DNA of 64,000 nt from Melieria omissa (lineage: Eukaryota; Arthropoda; Insecta; Diptera; Ulidiidae). How positions within the stretch are numbered: position 1 is the first letter of the stretch; each line of letters starts with the position of its first letter. Below the pieces are notes generated by a model, which had not been told where the DNA came from, did not search any database, and saw nothing but the letters and a program-made list of their open reading frames with translations. The DNA lies in contig OZ020270.1 of NCBI GenBank assembly GCA_963971225.1, positions 30,951,823-31,015,822 of the forward strand, in the 5' to 3' direction. This document shows, one piece after another, positions 39,554-64,000 of the stretch. A program made the translations under genes and the position numbers.

Positions 39554-39914
39554 AGTTAAGGACGTCGCAGGACGTACGCCAAAAAAATGAGCGCGAGGAA
39601 CTCCCTCGAGGAGCTCCTCGCGCTAATAACACAAACACAAACCTTTGTTCACTTCACCAATGTTCTTTATTCTATCCAAAAAACCAACTGCTCTTAGTCT
39701 AAGTTTGTACTTAATACTAAACCTCGGTGTTGCCGCAGGTAAACGCTGAGTCTGCGATCATATCGCCGCGCGTAGACGTGGAGTCGGCAGAATTGGGCAA
39801 TGCAAGGAGTTTCAGGTTGCAAGGTGCTTCGCTTGCACTCTGAGTTGGTGGGAAAGTCCGCACGTTGCACTGCCGCGTGATATGTGCTGTAACGGGTGCG
39901 CCGGCTCTGTTAAC

Positions 39915-39915
<1 letters not shown>
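39554..39915 (-). repeat. LTR L20 (5' LTR of E10)
   Basis: Markers 10C, 39C, 305C, 324G, 354C. Confidence 0.9.
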
Positions 39916-41689
<1,774 letters not shown>

Positions 41690-41720
41690 CCTCCCCTCTC
41701 AAATATCTGCGTCCCGCAGA

Positions 41721-42896
41721 TTAATGGATGTTAGGCGGGGTGGCTTTGCCGGAGATGCCGTTTCCTCGGTTATCGGGTATATGCGGGGTATGTTGAGATC
41801 CCTCGTGAGGTATTTCGACAGGGCCAGTGACGGGGCCGAAAAAGTTGCTGAGGAACAGAGTGTCGTCTTTTATTAGCTCAATAATTTCTTCGGTGTTCGA
41901 CCTAAGGGAGCATTCAGCGTTTTCTCCCTTCAGGAGGTTTAACACGCAATCGCCTTCGGTCAGCTTGGCGAGTTCGGACCGCTTGCATATGGTTGTGTTC
42001 CTTATCCGCATACAACGACCAGAGATTGCAAATGATTCTCTCTGATTGATGACCATCTCCGTATAGTTGATGTCAACCTGTTTCCCGTTTATTGCTGCTG
42101 GGCGTATTAATAGGTGATTGTATGAATCGGTGTGTACCTTCGGCAAGGATATTACATACAACAGTGTTGATGGTTTTGCGAGGATTGAAGGTGTAGCGTA
42201 CTCTAGCGCTTCTATCTCATTCGCATACGGTAAGGTTTCGATTTCTGATAACACCACATTGACTTCCTCGTCATCCAGCAAGTTGGTGTTGACGATGCCC
42301 TTCCTCGCCATCTGGCATGCTCGGACTATCTCGTGTATCCTTTCTTTAACCATTTTGGTTTTCTCCAGCAGGATTTGTTCGAACCTTTCCGAAGTCTTGC
42401 TAGTGACCTCATTGTAAAACAATTTGGCAAGCTGATTATATTTCTCTATTACCCCGTCTGTGACATTGAACAGTTTCTTGTTGATTTTATACTGCTGGTT
42501 ATTATTCTGTATAATCTCGTCCTCGCTCTTAAGCACGTTGTCCCAGTCAGTAGCATCCGGGGAGCCGGAGACCCATTTTCAGGCAGAACCAATCCAGTTG
42601 ATGGACCGCTCTGGCCTTTGCTTCCTTCCTCCCAGCTCACGAAGTCCCTTCTCTATTTCATTGACATGGAAAAGAATAATGCCCCTTCTTTCGGTTGCTT
42701 CAACATCTCTGACTGCCGTTTTGATCTCCCCCACCAACTCCTCGTAGTGTTGCAAGTCCATCACGTGCACCAGGTTGAAGTGTCCATTCAGGATCCGAGC
42801 ATTGCCTTCCTTCATTGTGACGATCGGAGACTTGTACTCAAATACTTGCAAGCTGCATACCGCCGTCACAACTGTCGTAAAGATTAGCCCTTTCAT
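41721..42896 (-). pseudogene. env: env pseudogene, copy E11
   Basis: Majority protein. In-frame TGA at 42579-42581. Confidence 0.75.
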
Positions 42897-43743
42897 GTTT
42901 TTTGGAAGCCGATCACAATGCCTTGGTCTGTTTTTTCCTTGATTTTAGCGCACTTTACGACGTATATTGCCTTTCTGCTTGGACTATTTGTCACCTTCTT
43001 CCTTCAATTTGTTTGTTACTTTTATTCCTTTAGACTATTTGTCACTTTCCTCTTTTAGTTTATATGCACTTTATTTCCTTCATTTAATTGTCACTTTATT
43101 CTTTTAGACTATTTGTCACTCTTCTCCTTTAGTTTATATGTCATTTCATTCCTTTTGTTTAATTGTCACTTTATTCTTTTAGACTATTTGTCACTCTTCT
43201 CCCTTAGTTCATTCCTTTAAAGTTAAGAACAAGGTTTGTGTCACACTTCTTTTTGGCGTCCATCCGAGCGACATTCTTTTTTTTCTTTTTATTTTGTTGC
43301 TATGGGAGCGCCGCGGTTGTCCCGTTTGGAAGCCGACGTTAACAATTGTCAGCGACCTACTAGTGGCACGACTAACTCCACTGTACGGTGTCCTGGTCGC
43401 AAAGGTTCTCCGCAGAGCGGAATGACGTATCGTCTAACCATGACCGCAAACACGTACATATGCTGGAGGGCCTGATTTGCAGGATCTCAGCTAGAATCGC
43501 AAGGTCAGTTAGACTGTTAATTTATCTTAAAGTTTACTTCAACGTTTGGACATTTAACCTGGCTGGAGAGTCCCGTAGGAGTCGCAGCCGGTATGCTTGT
43601 TATATCTTGGAGGGTCCCGTAGGAATCGCAAGATCATGTAATTTTTACTTTTTATTTATTCAGGGTTCCTTTTAATTGAACCTTTTGTTCAACCCGACTG
43701 AAGGGTCCCGTAGGAATCGCAGTCAGGTCCCTGCTCGGGCGCC
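42897..43743 (-). other. Non-coding 5' leader of E11
   Basis: 847 bp, majority sequence. Primer binding site 43727-43744. Confidence 0.7.
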
Positions 43744-44104
43744 AGTTAAGGACGTCGCAGGACGTACGCCAAAAAAATGAGCGCGAGGAACTCCCTCGAG
43801 GAGCTCCTCGCGCTAATAACACAAACACAAACCTTTGTTCACTTCACCAATGTTCTTTATTCTATCCAAAAAACCAACTGCTCTTAGTCTAAGTTTGTAC
43901 TTAATACTAAACCTCGGTGTTGCCGCAGGTAAACGCTGAGTCTGCGATCATATCGCCGCGCGTAGACGTGGAGTCGGCAGAATTGGGCAATGCAAGGAGT
44001 TTCAGGTTGCAAGGTGCTTCGCTTGCACTCTGAGTTGGTGGGAAAGTCCGCACGTTGCACTGCCGCGTGATATGTGCTGTAACGGGTGCGCCGGCTCTGT
44101 TAAC

Positions 44105-44105
<1 letters not shown>
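43744..44105 (-). repeat. LTR L22 (5' LTR of E11)
   Basis: Markers 10C, 39C, 305C, 324G, 354C. Confidence 0.9.
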
Positions 44106-45468
<1,363 letters not shown>

Positions 45469-45499
45469 CCTCCCCTCTCAAATATCTGCGTCCCGCAGA

Positions 45500-46666
45500 T
45501 TAATGGATGTTAGGCGGGGTGGCTTTGCCGGAGATGCCGTTTCCTCGGTTATCGGGTATATGCGGGGTATGTTGAGATCCCTCGTGAGGTATTTCGACAG
45601 GGCCAGTGACGGGGCCGAAAAAGTTGCTGAGGAACAGAGTGTCGTCTTTTATTAGCTCAATAATTTCTTCGGTGTTCGACCTAAGGGAGCATTCAGCGTT
45701 TTCTCCCTTCAGGAGGTTTAACACGCAATCGCCTTCGGTCAGCTTGGCGAGTTCGGACCGCTTGCATATGGTTGTGTTCCTTATCCGCATACAACGACCA
45801 GAGATTGCAAATGATTCTCTCTGATTGATGACCATCTCCGTATAGTTGATGTCAACCTGTTTCCCGTTTATTGCTGCTGGGCGTATTAATAGGTGATTGT
45901 ATGAATCGGTGTGTACCTTCGGCAAGGATATTACATACAACAGTGTTGATGGTTTTGCGAGGATTGAAGGTGTAGCGTACTCTAGCGCTTCTATCTCATT
46001 CGCATACGGTAAGGTTTCGATTTCTGATAACACCACATTGACTTCCTCGTCATCCAGCAAGTTGGTGTTGACGATGCCCTTCCTCGCCATCTGGCATGCT
46101 CGGACTATCTCGTGTATCCTTTCTTTAACCATTTTGGTTTTCTCCAGCAGGATTTGTTCGAACCTTTCCGAAGTCTTGCTAGTGACCTCATTGTAAAACA
46201 ATTTGGCAAGCTGATTATATTTCTCTATTACCCCGTCTGTGACATTGAACAGTTTCTTGTTGATTTTATACTGCTGGTTATTATTCTGTATAATCTCGTC
46301 CTCGCTCTTAAGCACGTTGTCCCAGTCAGTAGCATCCGGGGAGCCGGAGACCCATTTTCAGGCAGAACCAATCCAGTTGATGGACCGCTCTGGCCTTTGC
46401 TTCCTTCCTCCCAGCTCACGAAGTCCTTCATTGACATGGAAAAGAATAATGCCCCTTCTTTCGGTTGCTTCAACATCTCTGACTGCCGTTTTGATCTCCC
46501 CCACCAACTCCTCGTAGTGTTGCAAGTCCATCACGTGCACCAGGTTGAAGTGTCCATTCAGGATCCGAGCATTGCCTTCCTTCATTGTGACGATCGGAGA
46601 CTTGTACTCAAATACTTGCAAGCTGCATACCGCCGTCACAACTGTCGTAAAGATTAGCCCTTTCAT
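45500..46666 (-). pseudogene. env: env pseudogene, copy E12 (9-bp deletion)
   Basis: Three codons (about residues 81-83) are missing near 46427, in frame. In-frame TGA at 46358-46360. Confidence 0.75.
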
Positions 46667-47513
46667 GTTTTTTGGAAGCCGATCACAATGCCTTGGTCTG
46701 TTTTTTCCTTGATTTTAGCGCACTTTACGACGTATATTGCCTTTCTGCTTGGACTATTTGTCACCTTCTTCCTTCAATTTGTTTGTTACTTTTATTCCTT
46801 TAGACTATTTGTCACTTTCCTCTTTTAGTTTATATGCACTTTATTTCCTTCATTTAATTGTCACTTTATTCTTTTAGACTATTTGTCACTCTTCTCCTTT
46901 AGTTTATATGTCATTTCATTCCTTTTGTTTAATTGTCACTTTATTCTTTTAGACTATTTGTCACTCTTCTCCCTTAGTTCATTCCTTTAAAGTTAAGAAC
47001 AAGGTTTGTGTCACACTTCTTTTTGGCGTCCATCCGAGCGACATTCTTTTTTTTCTTTTTATTTTGTTGCTATGGGAGCGCCGCGGTTGTCCCGTTTGGA
47101 AGCCGACGTTAACAATTGTCAGCGACCTACTAGTGGCACGACTAACTCCACTGTACGGTGTCCTGGTCGCAAAGGTTCTCCGCAGAGCGGAATGACGTAT
47201 CGTCTAACCATGACCGCAAACACGTACATATGCTGGAGGGCCTGATTTGCAGGATCTCAGCTAGAATCGCAAGGTCAGTTAGACTGTTAATTTATCTTAA
47301 AGTTTACTTCAACGTTTGGACATTTAACCTGGCTGGAGAGTCCCGTAGGAGTCGCAGCCGGTATGCTTGTTATATCTTGGAGGGTCCCGTAGGAATCGCA
47401 AGATCATGTAATTTTTACTTTTTATTTATTCAGGGTTCCTTTTAATTGAACCTTTTGTTCAACCCGACTGAAGGGTCCCGTAGGAATCGCAGTCAGGTCC
47501 CTGCTCGGGCGCC
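46667..47513 (-). other. Non-coding 5' leader of E12
   Basis: 847 bp, majority sequence. Primer binding site 47497-47514. Confidence 0.7.
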
Positions 47514-53836
<6,323 letters not shown>

Positions 53837-53867
53837 CCTCCCCTCTCAAATATCTGCGTCCCGCAGA

Positions 53868-55043
53868 TTAATGGATGTTAGGCGGGGTGGCTTTGCCGGA
53901 GATGCCGTTTCCTCGGTTATCGGGTATATGCGGGGTATGTTGAGATCCCTCGTGAGGTATTTCGACAGGGCCAGTGACGGGGCCGAAAAAGTTGCTGAGG
54001 AACAGAGTGTCGTCTTTTATTAGCTCAATAATTTCTTCGGTGTTCGACCTAAGGGAGCATTCAGCGTTTTCTCCCTTCAGGAGGTTTAACACGCAATCGC
54101 CTTCGGTCAGCTTGGCGAGTTCGGACCGCTTGCATATGGTTGTGTTCCTTATCCGCATACAACGACCAGAGATTGCAAATGATTCTCTCTGATTGATGAC
54201 CATCTCCGTATAGTTGATGTCAACCTGTTTCCCGTTTATTGCTGCTGGGCGTATTAATAGGTGATTGTATGAATCGGTGTGTACCTTCGGCAAGGATATT
54301 ACATACAACAGTGTTGATGGTTTTGCGAGGATTGAAGGTGTAGCGTACTCTAGCGCTTCTATCTCATTCGCATACGGTAAGGTTTCGATTTCTGATAACA
54401 CCACATTGACTTCCTCGTCATCCAGCAAGTTGGTGTTGACGATGCCCTTCCTCGCCATCTGGCATGCTCGGACTATCTCGTGTATCCTTTCTTTAACCAT
54501 TTTGGTTTTCTCCAGCAGGATTTGTTCGAACCTTTCCGAAGTCTTGCTAGTGACCTCATTGTAAAACAATTTGGCAAGCTGATTATATTTCTCTATTACC
54601 CCGTCTGTGACATTGAACAGTTTCTTGTTGATTTTATACTGCTGGTTATTATTCTGTATAATCTCGTCCTCGCTCTTAAGCACGTTGTCCCAGTCAGTAG
54701 CATCCGGGGAGCCGGAGACCCATTTTCAGGCAGAACCAATCCAGTTGATGGACCGCTCTGGCCTTTGCTTCCTTCCTCCCAGCTCACGAAGTCCCTTCTC
54801 TATTTCATTGACATGGAAAAGAATAATGCCCCTTCTTTCGGTTGCTTCAACATCTCTGACTGCCGTTTTGATCTCCCCCACCAACTCCTCGTAGTGTTGC
54901 AAGTCCATCACGTGCACCAGGTTGAAGTGTCCATTCAGGATCCGAGCATTGCCTTCCTTCATTGTGACGATCGGAGACTTGTACTCAAATACTTGCAAGC
55001 TGCATACCGCCGTCACAACTGTCGTAAAGATTAGCCCTTTCAT
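53868..55043 (-). pseudogene. env: env pseudogene, copy E13
   Basis: Majority protein. In-frame TGA at 54726-54728. Confidence 0.75.
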
Positions 55044-55890
55044 GTTTTTTGGAAGCCGATCACAATGCCTTGGTCTGTTTTTTCCTTGATTTTAGCGCAC
55101 TTTACGACGTATATTGCCTTTCTGCTTGGACTATTTGTCACCTTCTTCCTTCAATTTGTTTGTTACTTTTATTCCTTTAGACTATTTGTCACTTTCCTCT
55201 TTTAGTTTATATGCACTTTATTTCCTTCATTTAATTGTCACTTTATTCTTTTAGACTATTTGTCACTCTTCTCCTTTAGTTTATATGTCATTTCATTCCT
55301 TTTGTTTAATTGTCACTTTATTCTTTTAGACTATTTGTCACTCTTCTCCCTTAGTTCATTCCTTTAAAGTTAAGAACAAGGTTTGTGTCACACTTCTTTT
55401 TGGCGTCCATCCGAGCGACATTCTTTTTTTTCTTTTTATTTTGTTGCTATGGGAGCGCCGCGGTTGTCCCGTTTGGAAGCCGACGTTAACAATTGTCAGC
55501 GACCTACTAGTGGCACGACTAACTCCACTGTACGGTGTCCTGGTCGCAAAGGTTCTCCGCAGAGCGGAATGACGTATCGTCTAACCATGACCGCAAACAC
55601 GTACATATGCTGGAGGGCCTGATTTGCAGGATCTCAGCTAGAATCGCAAGGTCAGTTAGACTGTTAATTTATCTTAAAGTTTACTTCAACGTTTGGACAT
55701 TTAACCTGGCTGGAGAGTCCCGTAGGAGTCGCAGCCGGTATGCTTGTTATATCTTGGAGGGTCCCGTAGGAATCGCAAGATCATGTAATTTTTACTTTTT
55801 ATTTATTCAGGGTTCCTTTTAATTGAACCTTTTGTTCAACCCGACTGAAGGGTCCCGTAGGAATCGCAGTCAGGTCCCTGCTCGGGCGCC
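55044..55890 (-). other. Non-coding 5' leader of E13
   Basis: 847 bp, majority sequence. Primer binding site 55874-55891. Confidence 0.7.
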
Positions 55891-57297
<1,407 letters not shown>

Positions 57298-57328
57298 CCT
57301 CCCCTCTCAAATATCTGCGTCCCGCAGA

Positions 57329-58486
57329 TTAATGGATGTTAGGCGGGGTGGCTTTGCCGGAGATGCCGTTTCCTCGGTTATCGGGTATATGCGGGGTATG
57401 TTGAGATCCCTCGTGAGGTACGGGGCCGAAAAAGTTGCTGAGGAACAGAGTGTCGTCTTTTATTAGCTCAATAATTTCTTCGGTGTTCGACCTAAGGGAG
57501 CATTCAGCGTTTTCTCCCTTCAGGAGGTTTAACACGCAATCGCCTTCGGTCAGCTTGGCGAGTTCGGACCGCTTGCATATGGTTGTGTTCCTTATCCGCA
57601 TACAACGACCAGAGATTGCAAATGATTCTCTCTGATTGATGACCATCTCCGTATAGTTGATGTCAACCTGTTTCCCGTTTATTGCTGCTGGGCGTATTAA
57701 TAGGTGATTGTATGAATCGGTGTGTACCTTCGGCAAGGATATTACATACAACAGTGTTGATGGTTTTGCGAGGATTGAAGGTGTAGCGTACTCTAGCGCT
57801 TCTATCTCATTCGCATACGGTAAGGTTTCGATTTCTGATAACACCACATTGACTTCCTCGTCATCCAGCAAGTTGGTGTTGACGATGCCCTTCCTCGCCA
57901 TCTGGCATGCTCGGACTATCTCGTGTATCCTTTCTTTAACCATTTTGGTTTTCTCCAGCAGGATTTGTTCGAACCTTTCCGAAGTCTTGCTAGTGACCTC
58001 ATTGTAAAACAATTTGGCAAGCTGATTATATTTCTCTATTACCCCGTCTGTGACATTGAACAGTTTCTTGTTGATTTTATACTGCTGGTTATTATTCTGT
58101 ATAATCTCGTCCTCGCTCTTAAGCACGTTGTCCCAGTCAGTAGCATCCGGGGAGCCGGAGACCCATTTTCAGGCAGAACCAATCCAGTTGATGGACCGCT
58201 CTGGCCTTTGCTTCCTTCCTCCCAGCTCACGAAGTCCCTTCTCTATTTCATTGACATGGAAAAGAATAATGCCCCTTCTTTCGGTTGCTTCAACATCTCT
58301 GACTGCCGTTTTGATCTCCCCCACCAACTCCTCGTAGTGTTGCAAGTCCATCACGTGCACCAGGTTGAAGTGTCCATTCAGGATCCGAGCATTGCCTTCC
58401 TTCATTGTGACGATCGGAGACTTGTACTCAAATACTTGCAAGCTGCATACCGCCGTCACAACTGTCGTAAAGATTAGCCCTTTCAT
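57329..58486 (-). pseudogene. env: env pseudogene, copy E14 (18-bp deletion)
   Basis: Six codons (about 357-362) are missing at about 57420, in frame. In-frame TGA at 58169-58171. Confidence 0.75.
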
Positions 58487-59333
58487 GTTTTTTGGAAGCC
58501 GATCACAATGCCTTGGTCTGTTTTTTCCTTGATTTTAGCGCACTTTACGACGTATATTGCCTTTCTGCTTGGACTATTTGTCACCTTCTTCCTTCAATTT
58601 GTTTGTTACTTTTATTCCTTTAGACTATTTGTCACTTTCCTCTTTTAGTTTATATGCACTTTATTTCCTTCATTTAATTGTCACTTTATTCTTTTAGACT
58701 ATTTGTCACTCTTCTCCTTTAGTTTATATGTCATTTCATTCCTTTTGTTTAATTGTCACTTTATTCTTTTAGACTATTTGTCACTCTTCTCCCTTAGTTC
58801 ATTCCTTTAAAGTTAAGAACAAGGTTTGTGTCACACTTCTTTTTGGCGTCCATCCGAGCGACATTCTTTTTTTTCTTTTTATTTTGTTGCTATGGGAGCG
58901 CCGCGGTTGTCCCGTTTGGAAGCCGACGTTAACAATTGTCAGCGACCTACTAGTGGCACGACTAACTCCACTGTACGGTGTCCTGGTCGCAAAGGTTCTC
59001 CGCAGAGCGGAATGACGTATCGTCTAACCATGACCGCAAACACGTACATATGCTGGAGGGCCTGATTTGCAGGATCTCAGCTAGAATCGCAAGGTCAGTT
59101 AGACTGTTAATTTATCTTAAAGTTTACTTCAACGTTTGGACATTTAACCTGGCTGGAGAGTCCCGTAGGAGTCGCAGCCGGTATGCTTGTTATATCTTGG
59201 AGGGTCCCGTAGGAATCGCAAGATCATGTAATTTTTACTTTTTATTTATTCAGGGTTCCTTTTAATTGAACCTTTTGTTCAACCCGACTGAAGGGTCCCG
59301 TAGGAATCGCAGTCAGGTCCCTGCTCGGGCGCC
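58487..59333 (-). other. Non-coding 5' leader of E14
   Basis: 847 bp, majority sequence. Primer binding site 59317-59334. Confidence 0.7.
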
Positions 59334-59694
59334 AGTTAAGGACGTCGCAGGACGTACGCCAAAAAAATGAGCGCGAGGAACTCCCTCGAGGAGCTCCTCG
59401 CGCTAATAACACAAACACAAACCTTTGTTCACTTCACCAATGTTCTTTATTCTATCCAAAAAACCAACTGCTCTTAGTCTAAGTTTGTACTTAATACTAA
59501 ACCTCGGTGTTGCCGCAGGTAAACGCTGAGTCTGCGATCATATCGCCGCGCGTAGACGTGGAGTCGGCAGAATTGGGCAATGCAAGGAGTTTCAGGTTGC
59601 AAGGTGCTTCGCTTGCACTCTGAGTTGGTGGGAAAGTCCGCACGTTGCACTGCCGCGTGATATGTGCTGTAACGGGTGCGCCGGCTCTGTTAAC

Positions 59695-59695
<1 letters not shown>
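59334..59695 (-). repeat. LTR L30 (5' LTR of E14)
   Basis: Markers 10C, 39C, 305C, 324G, 354C. Confidence 0.9.
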
Positions 59696-61427
<1,732 letters not shown>

Positions 61428-61458
61428 CCTCCCCTCTCAAATATCTGCGTCCCGCAGA

Positions 61459-62637
61459 TTAATGGATGTTAGGCGGGGTGGCTTTGCCGGAGATGCCGTT
61501 TCTTCCTCGGTTATCGGGTATATGCGGGGTATGTTGAGATCCCTCGTGAGGTATTTCGACAGGGCCAGTGACGGGGCCGAAAAAGTTGCTGAGGAACAGA
61601 GTGTCGTCTTTTATTAGCTCAATAATTTCTTCGGTGTTCGACCTAAGGGAGCATTCAGCGTTTTCTCCCTTCAGGAGGTTTAACACGCAATCGCCTTCGG
61701 TCAGCTTGGCGAGTTCGGACCGCTTGCATATGGTTGTGTTCCTTATCCGCATACAACGACCAGAGATTGCAAATGATTCTCTCTGATTGATGACCATCTC
61801 CGTATAGTTGATGTCAACCTGTTTCCCGTTTATTGCTGCTGGGCGTATTAATAGGTGATTGTATGAATCGGTGTGTACCTTCGGCAAGGATATTACATAC
61901 AACAGTGTTGATGGTTTTGCGAGGATTGAAGGTGTAGCGTACTCTAGCGCTTCTATCTCATTCGCATACGGTAAGGTTTCGATTTCTGATAACACCACAT
62001 TGACTTCCTCGTCATCCAGCAAGTTGGTGTTGACGATGCCCTTCCTCGCCATCTGGCATGCTCGGACTATCTCGTGTATCCTTTCTTTAACCATTTTGGT
62101 TTTCTCCAGCAGGATTTGTTCGAACCTTTCCGAAGTCTTGCTAGTGACCTCATTGTAAAACAATTTGGCAAGCTGATTATATTTCTCTATTACCCCGTCT
62201 GTGACATTGAACAGTTTCTTGTTGATTTTATACTGCTGGTTATTATTCTGTATAATCTCGTCCTCGCTCTTAAGCACGTTGTCCCAGTCAGTAGCATCCG
62301 GGGAGCCGGAGACCCATTTTCAGGCAGAACCAATCCAGTTGATGGACCGCTCTGGCCTTTGCTTCCTTCCTCCCAGCTCACGAAGTCCCTTCTCTATTTC
62401 ATTGACATGGAAAAGAATAATGCCCCTTCTTTCGGTTGCTTCAACATCTCTGACTGCCGTTTTGATCTCCCCCACCAACTCCTCGTAGTGTTGCAAGTCC
62501 ATCACGTGCACCAGGTTGAAGTGTCCATTCAGGATCCGAGCATTGCCTTCCTTCATTGTGACGATCGGAGACTTGTACTCAAATACTTGCAAGCTGCATA
62601 CCGCCGTCACAACTGTCGTAAAGATTAGCCCTTTCAT
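61459..62637 (-). pseudogene. env: env pseudogene, copy E15 (3-bp insertion)
   Basis: A TTC duplication near 61501 adds one Arg close to the C-terminus, in frame. In-frame TGA at 62320-62322. Confidence 0.75.
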
Positions 62638-63478
62638 GTTTTTTGGAAGCCGATCACAATGCCTTGGTCTGTTTTTTCCTTGATTTTAGCGCACTTTACG
62701 ACGTATATTGCCTTTCTGCTTGGACTATTTGTCACCTTCTTCCTTCAATTTGTTTGTTACTTTTATTCCTTTAGACTATTTGTCACTTTCCTCTTTTAGT
62801 TTATATGCACTTTATTTCCTTCATTTAATTGTCACTTTATTCTTTTAGACTATTTGTCACTCTTCTCCTTTAGTTTATATGTCATTTCATTCCTTAATTG
62901 TCACTTTATTCTTTTAGACTATTTGTCACTCTTCTCCCTTAGTTCATTCCTTTAAAGTTAAGAACAAGGTTTGTGTCACACTTCTTTTTGGCGTCCATCC
63001 GAGCGACATTCTTTTTTTTCTTTTTATTTTGTTGCTATGGGAGCGCCGCGGTTGTCCCGTTTGGAAGCCGACGTTAACAATTGTCAGCGACCTACTAGTG
63101 GCACGACTAACTCCACTGTACGGTGTCCTGGTCGCAAAGGTTCTCCGCAGAGCGGAATGACGTATCGTCTAACCATGACCGCAAACACGTACATATGCTG
63201 GAGGGCCTGATTTGCAGGATCTCAGCTAGAATCGCAAGGTCAGTTAGACTGTTAATTTATCTTAAAGTTTACTTCAACGTTTGGACATTTAACCTGGCTG
63301 GAGAGTCCCGTAGGAGTCGCAGCCGGTATGCTTGTTATATCTTGGAGGGTCCCGTAGGAATCGCAAGATCATGTAATTTTTACTTTTTATTTATTCAGGG
63401 TTCCTTTTAATTGAACCTTTTGTTCAACCCGACTGAAGGGTCCCGTAGGAATCGCAGTCAGGTCCCTGCTCGGGCGCC
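62638..63478 (-). other. Non-coding 5' leader of E15
   Basis: 841 bp. Six bases are missing near 62895 in the A-rich repeat region. Primer binding site 63462-63479. Confidence 0.7.

Positions 63479-64000
<522 letters not shown>

Overview
The window is one long composite tandem array and contains no ordinary cellular gene. I read 15 copies (called E1-E15, left to right) of a truncated gypsy-type LTR retrovirus (errantivirus, Metaviridae). All are on the minus strand, and they alternate with 17 long arrays of the trinucleotide ATT (A1-A17, about 21.7 kb, roughly a third of the window). There are 32 copies of a 362-bp LTR (L1-L32; L1 is cut by the window edge). Errantiviruses are best known from insects, especially flies, so an insect genome, probably dipteran and probably a satellite-like or heterochromatic region, is the likely source. 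This is inferred from the element family only.

Each virus unit, read on the minus strand, is: 5' LTR; a tRNA-Lys-type primer binding site that overlaps the LTR by one base; a non-coding leader of about 847 bp with three UACG-capped hairpins and A-rich tandem repeats; an env pseudogene; a polypurine tract; 3' LTR. Gag and pol are entirely absent, so the unit resembles an internally deleted provirus or a reverse-transcribed spliced env RNA. Env keeps a signal peptide, a furin-like site, helical heptad-like segments, N-glycosylation sequons and clustered cysteines. Every copy carries the same in-frame TGA, and none shows a transmembrane anchor.

Layout: E1, A1, E2, A2, E3 joined to E4 through one shared LTR (L6) with no ATT between, A3, E5, A4, E6, A5, E7, A6, E8, A7, solo LTR L16, A8, E9, A9, E10, A10, E11, A11, E12, A12, solo LTR L25, A13, solo LTR L26, A14, E13, A15, E14, A16, E15, A17 (cut by the window end). 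Complete ATT arrays range from 665 to 2120 bp.

Rare point changes work as barcodes: ATC and AGT triplets in the ATT arrays, and LTR marker bases at LTR positions 10, 39, 305, 324 and 354 (numbered from the plus-strand left end). They show that the 5' and 3' LTRs were already different before amplification. They also show that neighbouring copies are most alike, that a two-element block was duplicated, and that ATT tracts and LTRs recombined unequally to give solo LTRs and one LTR-shared tandem. The unusual object here is this LTR-retrovirus/microsatellite megasatellite. No new enzymatic system is visible.
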